Shown here piece after piece: positions 55,146 through 64,000 of a DNA stretch of 64,000 nt. Within the stretch, counting starts at the first letter, position 1; every line of letters begins with the position of its first letter. The DNA is from an uncultured Schlesneria sp. GTDB lineage: Bacteria > Planctomycetota > Planctomycetia > Planctomycetales > Planctomycetaceae. Both the position numbers and the translations under genes were made by a program. The stretch is from contig CAIVEI010000021.1 of the NCBI GenBank assembly GCA_903904835.1, positions 1-64,000 on the forward strand, read 5' to 3'. The notes under the pieces were generated by a model. It was given only the letters and a program-made list of their open reading frames with translations. It was not told the origin of the DNA and did no database searches.

Positions 55146-56804
55146 TCATGTCCGCCACGGATTCCCTTCGACCGTGGCACATCGTTCATCGACAATGATT
55201 CGTTCGGGGACCGGCCCCGCATAAACCCAAAGCATTTCCATAGGACCATTCGATTCATTGATAAAATAATGAACCCGGCCTCGTGGTTGAAGCGCAGTCT
55301 GGCAATCGCTCATCGAATAGCGACGACCTTCGACGATGCATGTCGCAGTCCCCGAAATGATACAGATCGATTCGTCGAAATCATGAACGTGAGCGGGAAG
55401 ACGGCCACCTGGCTGAAACAGTCCGTATCCACCGCTCATCTCGATTCCCGGCAGCAGTGTTTGATTAAAGCAATCAATAAACTCGGTATTGGGACCGGCA
55501 GCACCTCGTTTGGCTGTGGCGAATCGGTTGATTCGTTCAGCCCCAGGGACTCCCGTCGAAGTTTCCGGCATCGAACGGCGGGAAAAGAACTTATCGACAA
55601 GTGTCCTGCTCGGATTGTCGGTTGCCATCGCGATGTGTAAGACCGCTGGTTCTGAGTTGGAACCATTGCGAGCGGCATGTGCCAGTTCTGCTGGAATGAC
55701 CGCGTTATCGAGTTTTTTCAACCCGTATGAGCGTCCTTCAACGTCGATCACGATCGAACCACTGAGCAGCGTGATTGATTCGGTGAAAATGTGCGAGTGG
55801 TACGGCAAGACGGCACCCGGTGCGAACGTGACAATCCCCGTCGTCAAATTGCGAGCTTGATTGTGCCGACCCACAAGACATTCGAAATTCACCCCACGGG
55901 CAATCTCGGCTCGTGGTCCAGTCCCAACGGAATTCATCACTTCATCGCGGTCAGGCCGCATCGATTCCGGTGGTCGAGTTAAAGGGGCTGCGGCAATGGT
56001 TGAAGCCGTCGGAACGAATGAGGATTGAATCGCACGATCACGACCAAGCACGGTCAGCGACGCTCGAATCGATCTGGTCAGTAAACCAGCGTCCATCCCC
56101 AGTCCAATGGCTCGAAATCCTTGCTTCTGTCGTTCTTTGATATCATCGTTGCTCGTGGCCAGCACGCCACAGTGCCTCCCCGAACGACGAATGATGTCCT
56201 TGGCCTGAAGGATTTGATCGGCAACACCTGGCCCTTCCCATTGTCCTCGAAAACCGGCACTCGACGACAAATCGGCAGGTCCGAACCACATCAACTCGAC
56301 ACCCTCAACCTGGCACATTATCGGTACCTGGCGAATGGCTCGAACGGTTTCGACAATTGGCACGACCAGCACGTTTTCGTTGGCTTCGGCGGTATGCTCA
56401 ACCAGACACTGCCCCCAGCAGGTGGCGCGTTCTCCACCGATTCCCCGCAATCCGTCCTCAGGATATTGAGAGTAACTAACGGCCTGTCTCAGTTGGTCAG
56501 CAGTCTCGATCCACGGAATAACGATGCCGTCGGCGCCGATGTCGAGTGCTCGTTTGATCAGTCCGCCATTCAATTCTGTGATGCGCACAAGCGCCACAGT
56601 ATCGCTGCGGACGGTCGCGCGAATGTGTTCAAGAATCTCTTTCCAGTCAAGGTGTCCATGCTCGGCATCGATCACGACCCAATCGAGTCCCAGGCCTACA
56701 GCGATTTCGGTGACGCTGGGTGATTCCAATGTGACCCAAAGGCCGAACACAGGCGAATCTTCGGCCAATTTGCGTCGAAGTTTTTGCAAAGCTGCCGTTT
56801 TCAT
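55146..56804 (-). CDS. HpcH/HpaI aldolase fused to two cupin domains
   Basis: A 552-residue fusion. Residues 1-~255 are an HpcH/HpaI class II aldolase with VVIDAEHGHLDWKEI (catalytic His), GADGIVIPWIET (metal Glu region) and VELMWFGPADLSSSAG. A linker of about 50 residues leads to two cupins. The first is near 330-400 (PGAVLPYHSHIFTESITLLSG). The second is near 465-535 (PGGRLPAHVHDFDESICIISG). Both keep the His-X-His and Glu of a metal-binding cupin. The aldolase would cleave 2-keto-3-deoxy sugar acids or similar. The cupins may bind sugar acids or control activity. The fusion is unusual. Confidence 0.88.
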   Translation of the reverse strand: MKTAALQKLRRKLAEDSPVFGLWVTLESPSVTEIAVGLGLDWVVIDAEHGHLDWKEILEHIRATVRSDTVALVRITELNGGLIKRALDIGADGIVIPWIETADQLRQAVSYSQYPEDGLRGIGGERATCWGQCLVEHTAEANENVLVVPIVETVRAIRQVPIMCQVEGVELMWFGPADLSSSAGFRGQWEGPGVADQILQAKDIIRRSGRHCGVLATSNDDIKERQKQGFRAIGLGMDAGLLTRSIRASLTVLGRDRAIQSSFVPTASTIAAAPLTRPPESMRPDRDEVMNSVGTGPRAEIARGVNFECLVGRHNQARNLTTGIVTFAPGAVLPYHSHIFTESITLLSGSIVIDVEGRSYGLKKLDNAVIPAELAHAARNGSNSEPAVLHIAMATDNPSRTLVDKFFSRRSMPETSTGVPGAERINRFATAKRGAAGPNTEFIDCFNQTLLPGIEMSGGYGLFQPGGRLPAHVHDFDESICIISGTATCIVEGRRYSMSDCQTALQPRGRVHYFINESNGPMEMLWVYAGPVPERIIVDERCATVEGNPWRT

Positions 56805-57131
56805 CGTGTACTCGTCATTGCTAAGAGAAGTCGAATACCGGCATAAATTGCCGAATGCCGCCTGCAGTTCAAAAAAGCGAGTTGTGATCGTATCGACCGC
56901 GCGACAAGTCTCTCAACAGAGTGATCCAACCCATCTTGCTGAAAACGCCACGATCTCCATAATCAATGGGACGGAGTTTAACTCCCAAAGTTTCAAAAAC
57001 CGATCAGTCGAGTGTTATTGCTCCGCTTTTGTTACTTGCAGTGACTTTGCGGGTGCGAGACCAACAAAAAAAATGGCTTCCCTCCAGTCGGGAAACCATC
57101 GAGTAACACGAAGTCCAGGTGAGAATTTATT
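56805..57131. other. Intergenic region with reverse terminator
   Basis: About 330 bases between the aldolase gene (minus) and a plus-strand gene. It contains the minus-oriented hairpin described at 57066-57098. No other feature is seen. Confidence 0.5.
57066..57098 (-). terminator. Minus-strand intrinsic terminator without an obvious gene
   Basis: On the minus strand TGGTTTCCC-GACTGGA-GGGAAGCCA is followed by eight T residues. The stem has one A-C mismatch. It is upstream of the aldolase gene and downstream of no supported minus-strand gene. It may block read-through antisense to the small gene at 57132. Confidence 0.65.
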
Positions 57132-57476
57132 GTGTCCGGCAGTCACGGTGTCCAACTTGAGGGGAGTCGCTTCTGGGTGAAACACCGCCGAAGAGTGTAC
57201 GGCCCTTTTGACTACGAATGGACGTCGGATTTCTGCGGTGTCGAGATGCTCTATGATGGTCAGAAGTTTGGCGAGTATTGCAGTGTCGACGAAATCTTTG
57301 CCGATCTGACCCCATTTCGACTGCCGATGAGTGTCGTTCGCGTGACCAGTATCGTCATGGGATGTGTTCTCTACGGCGTATTGAATGGAATGCGAGAGCC
57401 TGAGCGCATCCATTTGCTTGCTGAACGATTGCGAGAGATGGGCTACGAACAGTTCGTTCCGACGTCGAAACAATGA
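57132..57476 (+). CDS. Small conserved-type protein of unknown function
   Basis: A 114-residue protein with a GTG start at 57132. The first half is beta-rich with many aromatic residues (RFWVKHRRRVYGPFDYEW). A hydrophobic segment near 67-85 leads to a helical tail (IHLLAERLREMGYEQFVP). I recall similar short proteins in planctomycetes but cannot name a family. A regulatory or adaptor role is a guess. It is separated from the next gene by 166 bases. Confidence 0.65.
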   Translation: MSGSHGVQLEGSRFWVKHRRRVYGPFDYEWTSDFCGVEMLYDGQKFGEYCSVDEIFADLTPFRLPMSVVRVTSIVMGCVLYGVLNGMREPERIHLLAERLREMGYEQFVPTSKQ

Positions 57477-57642
57477 TTGGCATTTCGTTTGACGACCTTC
57501 TAAAAACGTCTGTTCTGAACTTCGTTGTATGCCATTTCCGGCAAGAATAACATCGGTTGTTGACGCTAACGCCTGCTCGACCGTATCCTGCCAGATACTT
57601 CCTCCCTCATTATTCAGACTCCACGTTTGAGAGCGATGCCTC

Positions 57643-60177
57643 ATGGAATTGTCACGTGTTGGATTCTTCCGTCGTCGCGTTTTCGTCAATCGGCTGGTTG
57701 TACTTGCTGTTTGTTTGTTGTTTAGCCCGACTGACTCGAGCCTTATCGCCGATGAACCGGCATACGACAAAGCAGTACGTCCCTTACTGACGAAATACTG
57801 TTTCGAATGTCACAGCCAGGAATCGCAACAAGGGAACCTGACTCTCGATCAATTTGCTTCGACCAATGATGCAGTCAATGACCGAAAGTTATGGTGGAAG
57901 GTTCTGAAAAACCTTCGATCAGGAGTCATGCCGCCCGCAGGAGAAGTTCGCCCAGGTCCCGATGAAATCGAAACAATTGCCCAGTGGGTTAAGTTTCAAG
58001 TTTTTGGAATCGATCCGAATGATGTTGATCCCGGTCGGATCGGAGTGCGGCGATTGAATCGACGTGAATACGACAATACCGTCGACGACTTGATGGGTAT
58101 CAAATTCGATGCGTCACTGATTTTGCCGGCCGACGATTCCGGATACGGATTTGATAACGTCGGCGATGCACTCAGCTTTTCTCCATTACTGATGGAAAAA
58201 TATCTAAGAGCCGCTCAGGCAATCGTCGATCAGACCGTTCCCAGGGTCACCTGGATTATTCCCCAACAGGAATTCTCTGGTCGAGATTTTCGTAGCGATG
58301 ACGGTCGAGAAAGAGGGGAAAATCTTTCGTCTAAGAAAGCAGCCAGGGTTAAACGCATCGTCAACATCACGGATGACGGAAAGTACGATCTGCATGTCGG
58401 TGTGAAGCTGCGAGGTACGTTCGACTTCGATCCTTCTCGCTATACCGTCGTCTTCAGCATTGACGGCCAGGTGCGTACAACTCACGAATATGGTTGGGAT
58501 GAAAACAAGTTGCTCCGCTATCATTTCACTGAGGAATGGAAGGCGGGCGACCATGAGCTCACTTTTGAGCTAACCCCGGTTCCTGCTGAATCCGACGATG
58601 TGAACAAAGCCGGCGTTGGCCGCGAGTCCACAAGCGCGAGCTTCGAAATCAACTCGGTCCAGATCGCAGGACCGCAAGGAACGACAAGCCTCATTCATCC
58701 GCGTCATTACTCAACGTTCTTTCCCCGCGAAGCCCCACCGGATTCACTCGCCGAACGAAATGCCTATGCGGCTGAAATTCTTCGCACGTTCGCGACCCGG
58801 GCGTTTCGCAGCCATGTCGATCAGCCGACGGTCGACAGATTGGTCAAGCTGGCCGAAATCGTTTACCAGCAACCTGAAAAGACGTTTGAAGCGGGGGTGG
58901 CTCACGCGATGGTGGCCATCATGAGTTCGCCGCGATTTCTCTTTCGATTAGAAGGAATTGGAACACCGGACGGTAGCGGTCGATTTCCATTCGTCGATGA
59001 GTTTTCGCTGGCATCACGGTTGTCATATTTCCTGTGGTCGACAATGCCTGATGAAGAACTGTTTCGATTGGCCGAAGCGGGCGAACTGCGAATGCAACTT
59101 TCGAAGCAAGTTTCGCGGATGATGGCTGACGAGCGGGCTGCCGAGTTTGCCCGAAATTTTGTTGGTCAATGGCTGCGGACCCGCGATGTGACACAGGTCT
59201 CGATCGATCCGATCGTGGTACTTGGTCATCAGGAAGAATACGAAAAACTCCGAGAGCAATTTCGCGGACGTCGACGTCAACCTCTCAGCCGCGAACTGAC
59301 GCCTGAAGACGAAAAGATTCGCAAACGATTCGAAGAATTCCGTCAGATGTCTGATCGATTCAACGATGAAATGAAGCGATCGATGCGACGTGAAACGGAA
59401 ATGTGCTTTGAATATATCGTAAAAGAAGATCGCAGCCTGCTGGATCTTTTGGATTGTGATTACACCTTCCTGAACGAGAGACTCGCGACCTTGTATGGAG
59501 TTCCTGACGTTCGCGGCAATGAACTTCGACATGTCAAACTTCCCGATGGAAGCCCACGTGGTGGTGTGTTAACTCACGCATCAATGCTATTGGTGACTTC
59601 GAATCCGACTCGCACTTCACCGGTCAAACGGGGTTTGTTCATTCTGGACAACATTCTCGGAACGCCCGCTCCCCCTGCACCAGCAGGTGTGCCCGACCTG
59701 GAAGAAACGGCGAAGAAATTTGCGGGACGCGAACCACCGCTTCGTGACTTGTTAGCCGCACATCGTGAGTCAGCATTGTGCTCGTCATGTCATTCCCGCA
59801 TGGACCCACTGGGAATCGCGCTGGAAAATTTCAATGCATTGGGGATGTGGCGGGATCAGGAAAAAGACCAGCCGATCGATGCTTCTGGAAAATTGATCAC
59901 GGGCGAATCGTTTCAGGACGTTCGCGATCTGAAAAAGATCTTGCGAAAACAACACGCAACCGATTTTTACCGTTGCGTTACCGAGAAAATGCTGACTTAC
60001 GCCTTAGGACGGGGAATGGAAGAAACCGACGAACAAACGTTGGATTTGATTGTAACACGACTTAATGAAAGTGACGGACGATTCAGCGCGTTGATTCAAG
60101 GGGTTATCGAATCGGCTCCGTTCCAAAAGCAACGAAGTATTTCCGGCCTCGCGTCGTCGAAGCCGGACGCAAATTGA
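57643..60177 (+). CDS. Planctomycete cytochrome-like DUF1587/1592/1588/1585 protein
   Basis: An 844-residue exported protein. After a signal peptide (about 1-36) a heme-type CXXCH appears as YCFECHSQE (about residue 50). DUF1587 follows (RRLNRREYDNTVDDLMGI, about 140), then a carbohydrate-binding-like insert, DUF1595, DUF1592 (SLASRLSYFLWSTMPDEEL), DUF1588 (THASMLLVTSNPTRTSPVKRG) and DUF1585 at the end. A second CSSCHSRMDPLG lies near 708. Such genes are planctomycete hallmarks and are almost always paired with DUF1552. The role is thought to be periplasmic electron transfer in polymer breakdown, but this is not proven. Confidence 0.93.
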   Translation: MELSRVGFFRRRVFVNRLVVLAVCLLFSPTDSSLIADEPAYDKAVRPLLTKYCFECHSQESQQGNLTLDQFASTNDAVNDRKLWWKVLKNLRSGVMPPAGEVRPGPDEIETIAQWVKFQVFGIDPNDVDPGRIGVRRLNRREYDNTVDDLMGIKFDASLILPADDSGYGFDNVGDALSFSPLLMEKYLRAAQAIVDQTVPRVTWIIPQQEFSGRDFRSDDGRERGENLSSKKAARVKRIVNITDDGKYDLHVGVKLRGTFDFDPSRYTVVFSIDGQVRTTHEYGWDENKLLRYHFTEEWKAGDHELTFELTPVPAESDDVNKAGVGRESTSASFEINSVQIAGPQGTTSLIHPRHYSTFFPREAPPDSLAERNAYAAEILRTFATRAFRSHVDQPTVDRLVKLAEIVYQQPEKTFEAGVAHAMVAIMSSPRFLFRLEGIGTPDGSGRFPFVDEFSLASRLSYFLWSTMPDEELFRLAEAGELRMQLSKQVSRMMADERAAEFARNFVGQWLRTRDVTQVSIDPIVVLGHQEEYEKLREQFRGRRRQPLSRELTPEDEKIRKRFEEFRQMSDRFNDEMKRSMRRETEMCFEYIVKEDRSLLDLLDCDYTFLNERLATLYGVPDVRGNELRHVKLPDGSPRGGVLTHASMLLVTSNPTRTSPVKRGLFILDNILGTPAPPAPAGVPDLEETAKKFAGREPPLRDLLAAHRESALCSSCHSRMDPLGIALENFNALGMWRDQEKDQPIDASGKLITGESFQDVRDLKKILRKQHATDFYRCVTEKMLTYALGRGMEETDEQTLDLIVTRLNESDGRFSALIQGVIESAPFQKQRSISGLASSKPDAN

Positions 60178-60238
60178 CCAGCAATCAGATCGTTAAAGTA
60201 TCGCGATCGACAAGTACAACGATAGACAGGACAGATCG

Positions 60239-61642
60239 ATGACCAGACCAAATCGGATCTCGCAAAATGCGGTTAACTCGCAGCAGCGTTCATCGGCGAT
60301 CAGCCGCCGTCAGTTTCTGCGTGGCGTCGGTGTGTCGATCGCTCTACCGACGTTGCCCTCGTTGATGTCACGTCGCGGAATCGCTGAAGAATTACCGAAG
60401 GCCGTTCCCGGCCTGGCAACGACCGCGACCGGGGCACCACTGCGAATGGCCTTCATGTCCATTCCCAACGGTGTTCAACAGGACCACTGGTTTCCCAGTG
60501 ATGACTTCACGCTCAACGACAGCATGGCACCGCTGGAAGGACTGAAGCAACATTTTCAGGTGATCGGTGGACTTGATCACCAGCATGCGACCGCCGGACG
60601 GGACGGCGCGGGAGATCATGCCCGCGCGAGCGCCACATTCCTGACTGGGGCACGTGCTCGAAAGACAGCCGGCAGCGACATCCATGTCGGTGTCTCCGTC
60701 GATCAAGTTGCCGCCCAGAAGCTTGGGCACCTGACACGGTTTCCGTCGCTGGAACTTTCATCCGATGTCGTACGCAATTCGGGCAGTTGTGACTCGGGCT
60801 ATGCGTGTGCCTATCAATATAATCTGGCGTGGAGTTCGCCAACGACACCGGTCAGCCCGGAACCGAATCCAAGACTGGTCTTCGAACGGCTGTTTGGTGC
60901 CGGAGACAAAGCAGACCGCCAAAAGAACTTTGCGATTCGGCAAGAGACCGAGAAGAGCATTTTAGACTTTGTCCTGGAAGAAACGGGCGACGCACGGCGA
61001 CGTCTCGGAAATCAAGATCTGCGTAAGTTTGACGAGTATCTCACCGTCGTCCGGGAAATGGAACAGCGACTCAAAGCGGCAGAAAAATTCAAAGACCGCC
61101 CGGAACCCGATGTTCAAACGCCGGCAGGCATTCCCTCCGATTTTGCCGAATACATGCAGTTCATGTATGACATGCTGATCCTGGCCTTTCAGACCGATTC
61201 GACTCGAATTGGCACGCTATTGCTGGCATACGACGGAAGCAATAAGACCTATCCGCAAATCGGTATACCCGAAGGGCATCACTACCTGACTCACAATCAG
61301 CGGAATCCCCAGCTTGTGAAAAAGGTCGCTGAAATCGACAAGTACCATCTCAGTTGTTTTGCGAAATTCCTCGAAAAGATGTCGAAGATCGAGGACGTCG
61401 ATGGAAACTCGTTATTGCATAACTCGATGATCGTCTACGGAGGAGCGATCGCGGACGGTAATCGTCATTCCCACGATAACCTTCCTGTAATCCTGGCTGG
61501 ACACGCAGGCGGCGCGTTGACCACTAATCGCTTTTTCAAAGCTCCGAAGCAGCCCATGTCGAACCTGTTTGTCACGATGCTGAATCAAATCGGAGTCGAA
61601 ACCGAAACGTTCGGTGATTCGAACGGCCGCCTCGTTTTTTAA
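60239..61642 (+). CDS. DUF1552 family exported protein
   Basis: A 467-residue protein with a Tat-like signal (SRRQFLRGVGVSIALPTLP, about 22-40). The rest matches DUF1552 along its length, including an opening IPNGVQQDHWFP-like segment and the later NSMIVYGGAIADGNRHSHDNLP. It lies 61 bases after the DUF1592-type gene, the usual partner. The twin-Arg signal suggests export of a folded protein. The family resembles sulfatase/phosphatase-like folds, but the reaction is unknown. Confidence 0.92.
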   Translation: MTRPNRISQNAVNSQQRSSAISRRQFLRGVGVSIALPTLPSLMSRRGIAEELPKAVPGLATTATGAPLRMAFMSIPNGVQQDHWFPSDDFTLNDSMAPLEGLKQHFQVIGGLDHQHATAGRDGAGDHARASATFLTGARARKTAGSDIHVGVSVDQVAAQKLGHLTRFPSLELSSDVVRNSGSCDSGYACAYQYNLAWSSPTTPVSPEPNPRLVFERLFGAGDKADRQKNFAIRQETEKSILDFVLEETGDARRRLGNQDLRKFDEYLTVVREMEQRLKAAEKFKDRPEPDVQTPAGIPSDFAEYMQFMYDMLILAFQTDSTRIGTLLLAYDGSNKTYPQIGIPEGHHYLTHNQRNPQLVKKVAEIDKYHLSCFAKFLEKMSKIEDVDGNSLLHNSMIVYGGAIADGNRHSHDNLPVILAGHAGGALTTNRFFKAPKQPMSNLFVTMLNQIGVETETFGDSNGRLVF

Positions 61643-61663
61643 TTGAATCGCGCCGCTTTGGAC

Positions 61664-63499
61664 CTACGTCCTGGGGCCGATCAGAACCAGTGACAGCCGT
61701 CGTCCATAAAACCACATCGGATCTCCAACAGCCGCGATCTGCCAGGCCTGACCCGTATCTGCCGAAATGCGAATATCTCGCCTTGTCCATTCAAGTACGA
61801 GGAATCGTGATTGAGGCTTCTGACGCTCTTTGTCCATCGCTTTCGTCAGCCCGGCGTCCCAGCCTTCCGTGGTCATCAGTTCCGCCTGAGGCCAGCGACT
61901 TCGCAAGATATACCTTAGTGCCACGGGGATCGGATCTCGACTCGCGATCAGTGAAATCCGCTGTACTTCGGGTAGCGTATCGAGTCGTGACTTCAAAACG
62001 GCTATTCGATGCACATCCTCTGATTCACTATTCCGCGAATCAAGACCGGCAGACAAGCAACCCAATAGTGAAAAAGAAACGGTGAAACGCAACAGTTGGC
62101 GCCATCCCGCTTCGGTCCATCCCGTGTTACTAAAGCTGACTGCGGATGCTAACCGCGGACCAAACGCCAACAGCATTGTTGTCAGAACGGCACCAAGCAG
62201 TCCCGACGCGTACGACATCGTCAGTCGCGAAACAACCAAACCGGCAACCAGAACAATCAATGCACATTCGACCGGAGGAGAAACCTTTCGTTCGATCAGC
62301 GAACCAATCCCCAATGCTGCCAGCAAAATCGTTGGCGTCAAAAGTGCGACGTTCCAGACCAACGTGTTGGTGACTGTCAACATTCCCGTGAACTCGACAA
62401 TCACTCGGCCAACGAACAGGAATGACCACCACAACAATAAATATTCGTAACTTCGTCGAGACAATCCGCCAGTCGAATTACGGCATTCCTGCCAGCAGCG
62501 ATGCAGGCCAACCAACAGCCAGCCGATCAGCATTGCCGATTGAGTCAGCCAATGACTCCATGACTGTTTCAGAAGTGGACACACGTCTGTCCGCCAATCG
62601 GATTCTCCCGGTTCCAGGCACTCTTTAGGAAGACAAGTCCACCACGCGCGCCAGAATGGACTTCCATATTGTTTGAACATCATCAGTTCCCACCAGCCAC
62701 CAACCAAGAGACCGACCAGGACGAGCATCAGGATCGATCGTAATGCTGGCGATCCCAGAACGCGCGTATTATTGGTTAACTCACTGATCGACCTGGGTCT
62801 CGGCGGTGATATCAATCCTAAAAGAAAAAAAATCGCAGGGACGCTGAACGCAATGGGACCAATTGCCAGTAACGAAATGCCAAACAGCACACCACTGCCG
62901 AAAAGATTCAACGAGACTAGCGACTGACCCTGCTCCAGATACCGCTGAAAACTGAACATGGAAGCAAGCAACAAACACAGCCCGACAGCACAATTCGTTG
63001 GAACGATCGCCGATTCCAGCACTTGAGAATGACTGCACATGAGCAATGCCGAGATCAGTGCCGTGTTCGCACCCCCAATCCGCCAAGCACATCGTGTCAC
63101 GAGCCAGATCGCGGCTCCGGTAGCAATCAGGGAGACGAGAGATGTCGAGAACGGGTGAGACGGTCCGATCAGCCAGACAACAAATCCATTCAGCCAGCCT
63201 GCGGCGGGCGGCTGAAAAATCAATGGCTGGCTAGTTTCATTGATCCCCGGCTCAAGGATCGAATTGATTGATGTTGAATTCGCAACTGCCAAACTTCGCA
63301 GTCCCCACATGGAATCAAGTTCGTTGAACCCGGGGTTGGTGAGCAGTTGAAATGCAGGCAGGATACAACAAACCACAATCAACGGAGCAAATGATGACGC
63401 TCGGTTCAGGGTCGTAAACAATCGATCTCGCGGAGAGGTGACGGCCCGCAGAAGGTCTGCGTCGTTAAGCAATACCGGATTCGGTATGACCGGTGTCAT
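61664..63499 (-). CDS. GT39/ArnT-like membrane glycosyltransferase
   Basis: A ~611-residue membrane protein with about 11 transmembrane segments and a C-terminal soluble domain (about 490-611). The first loop after helix one contains NPGFNELDSMWGLRS, in the place of the acidic motif of PMT/ArnT-type transferases. The general plan suits transfer of a sugar from a polyprenyl phosphate to a protein or lipid. The start at 63499 is preferred over 63532. Together with the next gene, an NAD-sugar epimerase, it may belong to a glycan pathway that continues beyond the window. Confidence 0.75.
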   Translation of the reverse strand: MTPVIPNPVLLNDADLLRAVTSPRDRLFTTLNRASSFAPLIVVCCILPAFQLLTNPGFNELDSMWGLRSLAVANSTSINSILEPGINETSQPLIFQPPAAGWLNGFVVWLIGPSHPFSTSLVSLIATGAAIWLVTRCAWRIGGANTALISALLMCSHSQVLESAIVPTNCAVGLCLLLASMFSFQRYLEQGQSLVSLNLFGSGVLFGISLLAIGPIAFSVPAIFFLLGLISPPRPRSISELTNNTRVLGSPALRSILMLVLVGLLVGGWWELMMFKQYGSPFWRAWWTCLPKECLEPGESDWRTDVCPLLKQSWSHWLTQSAMLIGWLLVGLHRCWQECRNSTGGLSRRSYEYLLLWWSFLFVGRVIVEFTGMLTVTNTLVWNVALLTPTILLAALGIGSLIERKVSPPVECALIVLVAGLVVSRLTMSYASGLLGAVLTTMLLAFGPRLASAVSFSNTGWTEAGWRQLLRFTVSFSLLGCLSAGLDSRNSESEDVHRIAVLKSRLDTLPEVQRISLIASRDPIPVALRYILRSRWPQAELMTTEGWDAGLTKAMDKERQKPQSRFLVLEWTRRDIRISADTGQAWQIAAVGDPMWFYGRRLSLVLIGPRT

Positions 63500-63631
63500 A
63501 TTGCTCCCCGCTTCAAACCATGACAATGCCATTGGTGAGAGCTTGTCGGAATCCCGACGCGAACTGTCCCATGCGTTTTGACCATTTTCCGATCAACTCG
63601 TAATGCTTGCAGTGTCCCGTGAAGGTGGCAG

Positions 63632-64000
63632 TCAGCGTGTGGAATTGGCGACAAGTTGCTCTCGTTTCCAGCGGATGATGTCATCCAGAATGGCTCCAAG
63701 CGACATCGTCGGCTTTTTTCCCAGAATCTTTTCCAGCCGTGTGACATCAGGAACGCGTCGTCGAACATCTTCGAAATCGTCTCCATAGGCCTCACGATAT
63801 GGCAGGTATTCGATCTTCACCTCAGGGTTCACGCGCTGAATGATTTCTTCTGCGAGTTGCCGGATCGTTACCGGAAAATCGCTGCCGATATTGTAGACCG
63901 AACCATGTGCTGCCGGTGTCTCGACAAGGCTGATCACCGCATCAACAACTTCGCGGACATGGCCAAAGCAGCGTACCTGCTGACCGTCGTCATAGACAAC
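63632..64000 (-). CDS. NAD-dependent sugar epimerase/dehydratase, 3' part
   Basis: The last 123 codons of an SDR-type nucleotide-sugar enzyme; the 5' part is outside the window. GQQVRCFGHVREVVDAVISL matches the QTRxFxYVDD region of UDP-glucuronate decarboxylase and UDP-glucose 4-epimerase. GSVYNIGSD and the terminal KPTMSLGAILDDIIRWKRE are also typical. The downstream glycosyltransferase on the same strand fits a sugar pathway. The exact sugar cannot be decided from this part. Confidence 0.9.
   Translation of the reverse strand, partial: VVYDDGQQVRCFGHVREVVDAVISLVETPAAHGSVYNIGSDFPVTIRQLAEEIIQRVNPEVKIEYLPYREAYGDDFEDVRRRVPDVTRLEKILGKKPTMSLGAILDDIIRWKREQLVANSTR

Noticed and set aside
57015-57770. 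251-residue minus-strand reading frame ending near the reverse terminator
   Set aside because: It overlaps the plus-strand small gene at 57132 and the start of the cytochrome-like gene; composition is irregular and no motif is present. The terminator fit is probably coincidental.

Overview
The window reads as chromosomal DNA of a member of the Planctomycetota. The evidence is a paired DUF1587/1592/1588/1585 'planctomycete cytochrome' gene and DUF1552 gene (57643-61642), an NPCBM-domain secreted protein, an inverse-autotransporter-like giant surface protein, many secreted or membrane-anchored versions of ordinary enzymes, short loosely organised operons, and abundant palindromic intergenic repeats. 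No rRNA operon, phage structural genes, intact insertion sequence or CRISPR array is visible. About 44 protein genes or gene remnants and a cluster of tRNA and tRNA-like genes are supported.

Layout. 1-2097 is non-coding and repeat-rich (structured interspersed repeat, 10-bp tandem motifs, three copies of a ~340-bp direct repeat). 2098-9314 holds two secreted proteins, ruvC, lhgO, an OprP-like porin and a PPP-type phosphatase. 9383-13790 is a minus-strand pstS-ackA-pta run with a candidate Pho box. 14152-20939 carries a secreted beta-carbonic anhydrase, a second porin, a beta-hydroxyacid dehydrogenase, dapA and a GspE/PilB-like protein with altered Walker motifs. 21165-34248 has the 1548-residue surface protein, miaA, msrA, lspA, a DksA-like factor, a double-ClpP NfeD protease, argS and a small membrane protein. 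34344-39001 is a small fatty-acid/polyketide-like set (ACP, SAM methyltransferase, secreted DUF6134-like protein, ketosynthase-like partner, ketosynthase). 39239-45293 has a 21-blade WD40 protein, holA, a small helical protein, a repeat-rich gap and a TPR protein.

45410-50151 is the most unusual part. A TROVE/Ro60 homologue lies downstream of, and on the same strand as, a ~2.6-kb array of intact tRNAs (Pro, Lys, Gln, Ile-TAT), degenerate tRNAs, T-arm fragments and five copies of a structured hairpin repeat with a variable 5-nt loop. Ro proteins bind Y RNAs and misfolded or tRNA-like RNAs, so the array may be a dedicated set of Ro ligands or decoy tRNAs. That link is inference from position, orientation and RNA structure.

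50749-57476 contains a GNAT enzyme, flagellar export genes (a FliO-FliP fusion, fliQ, fliR), a TPR protein, an HpcH/HpaI aldolase fused to two cupins and a small conserved protein. 57643-64000 contains the cytochrome/DUF1552 pair, a GT39-like membrane glycosyltransferase and the 3' part of an NAD-sugar epimerase that runs off the window edge.
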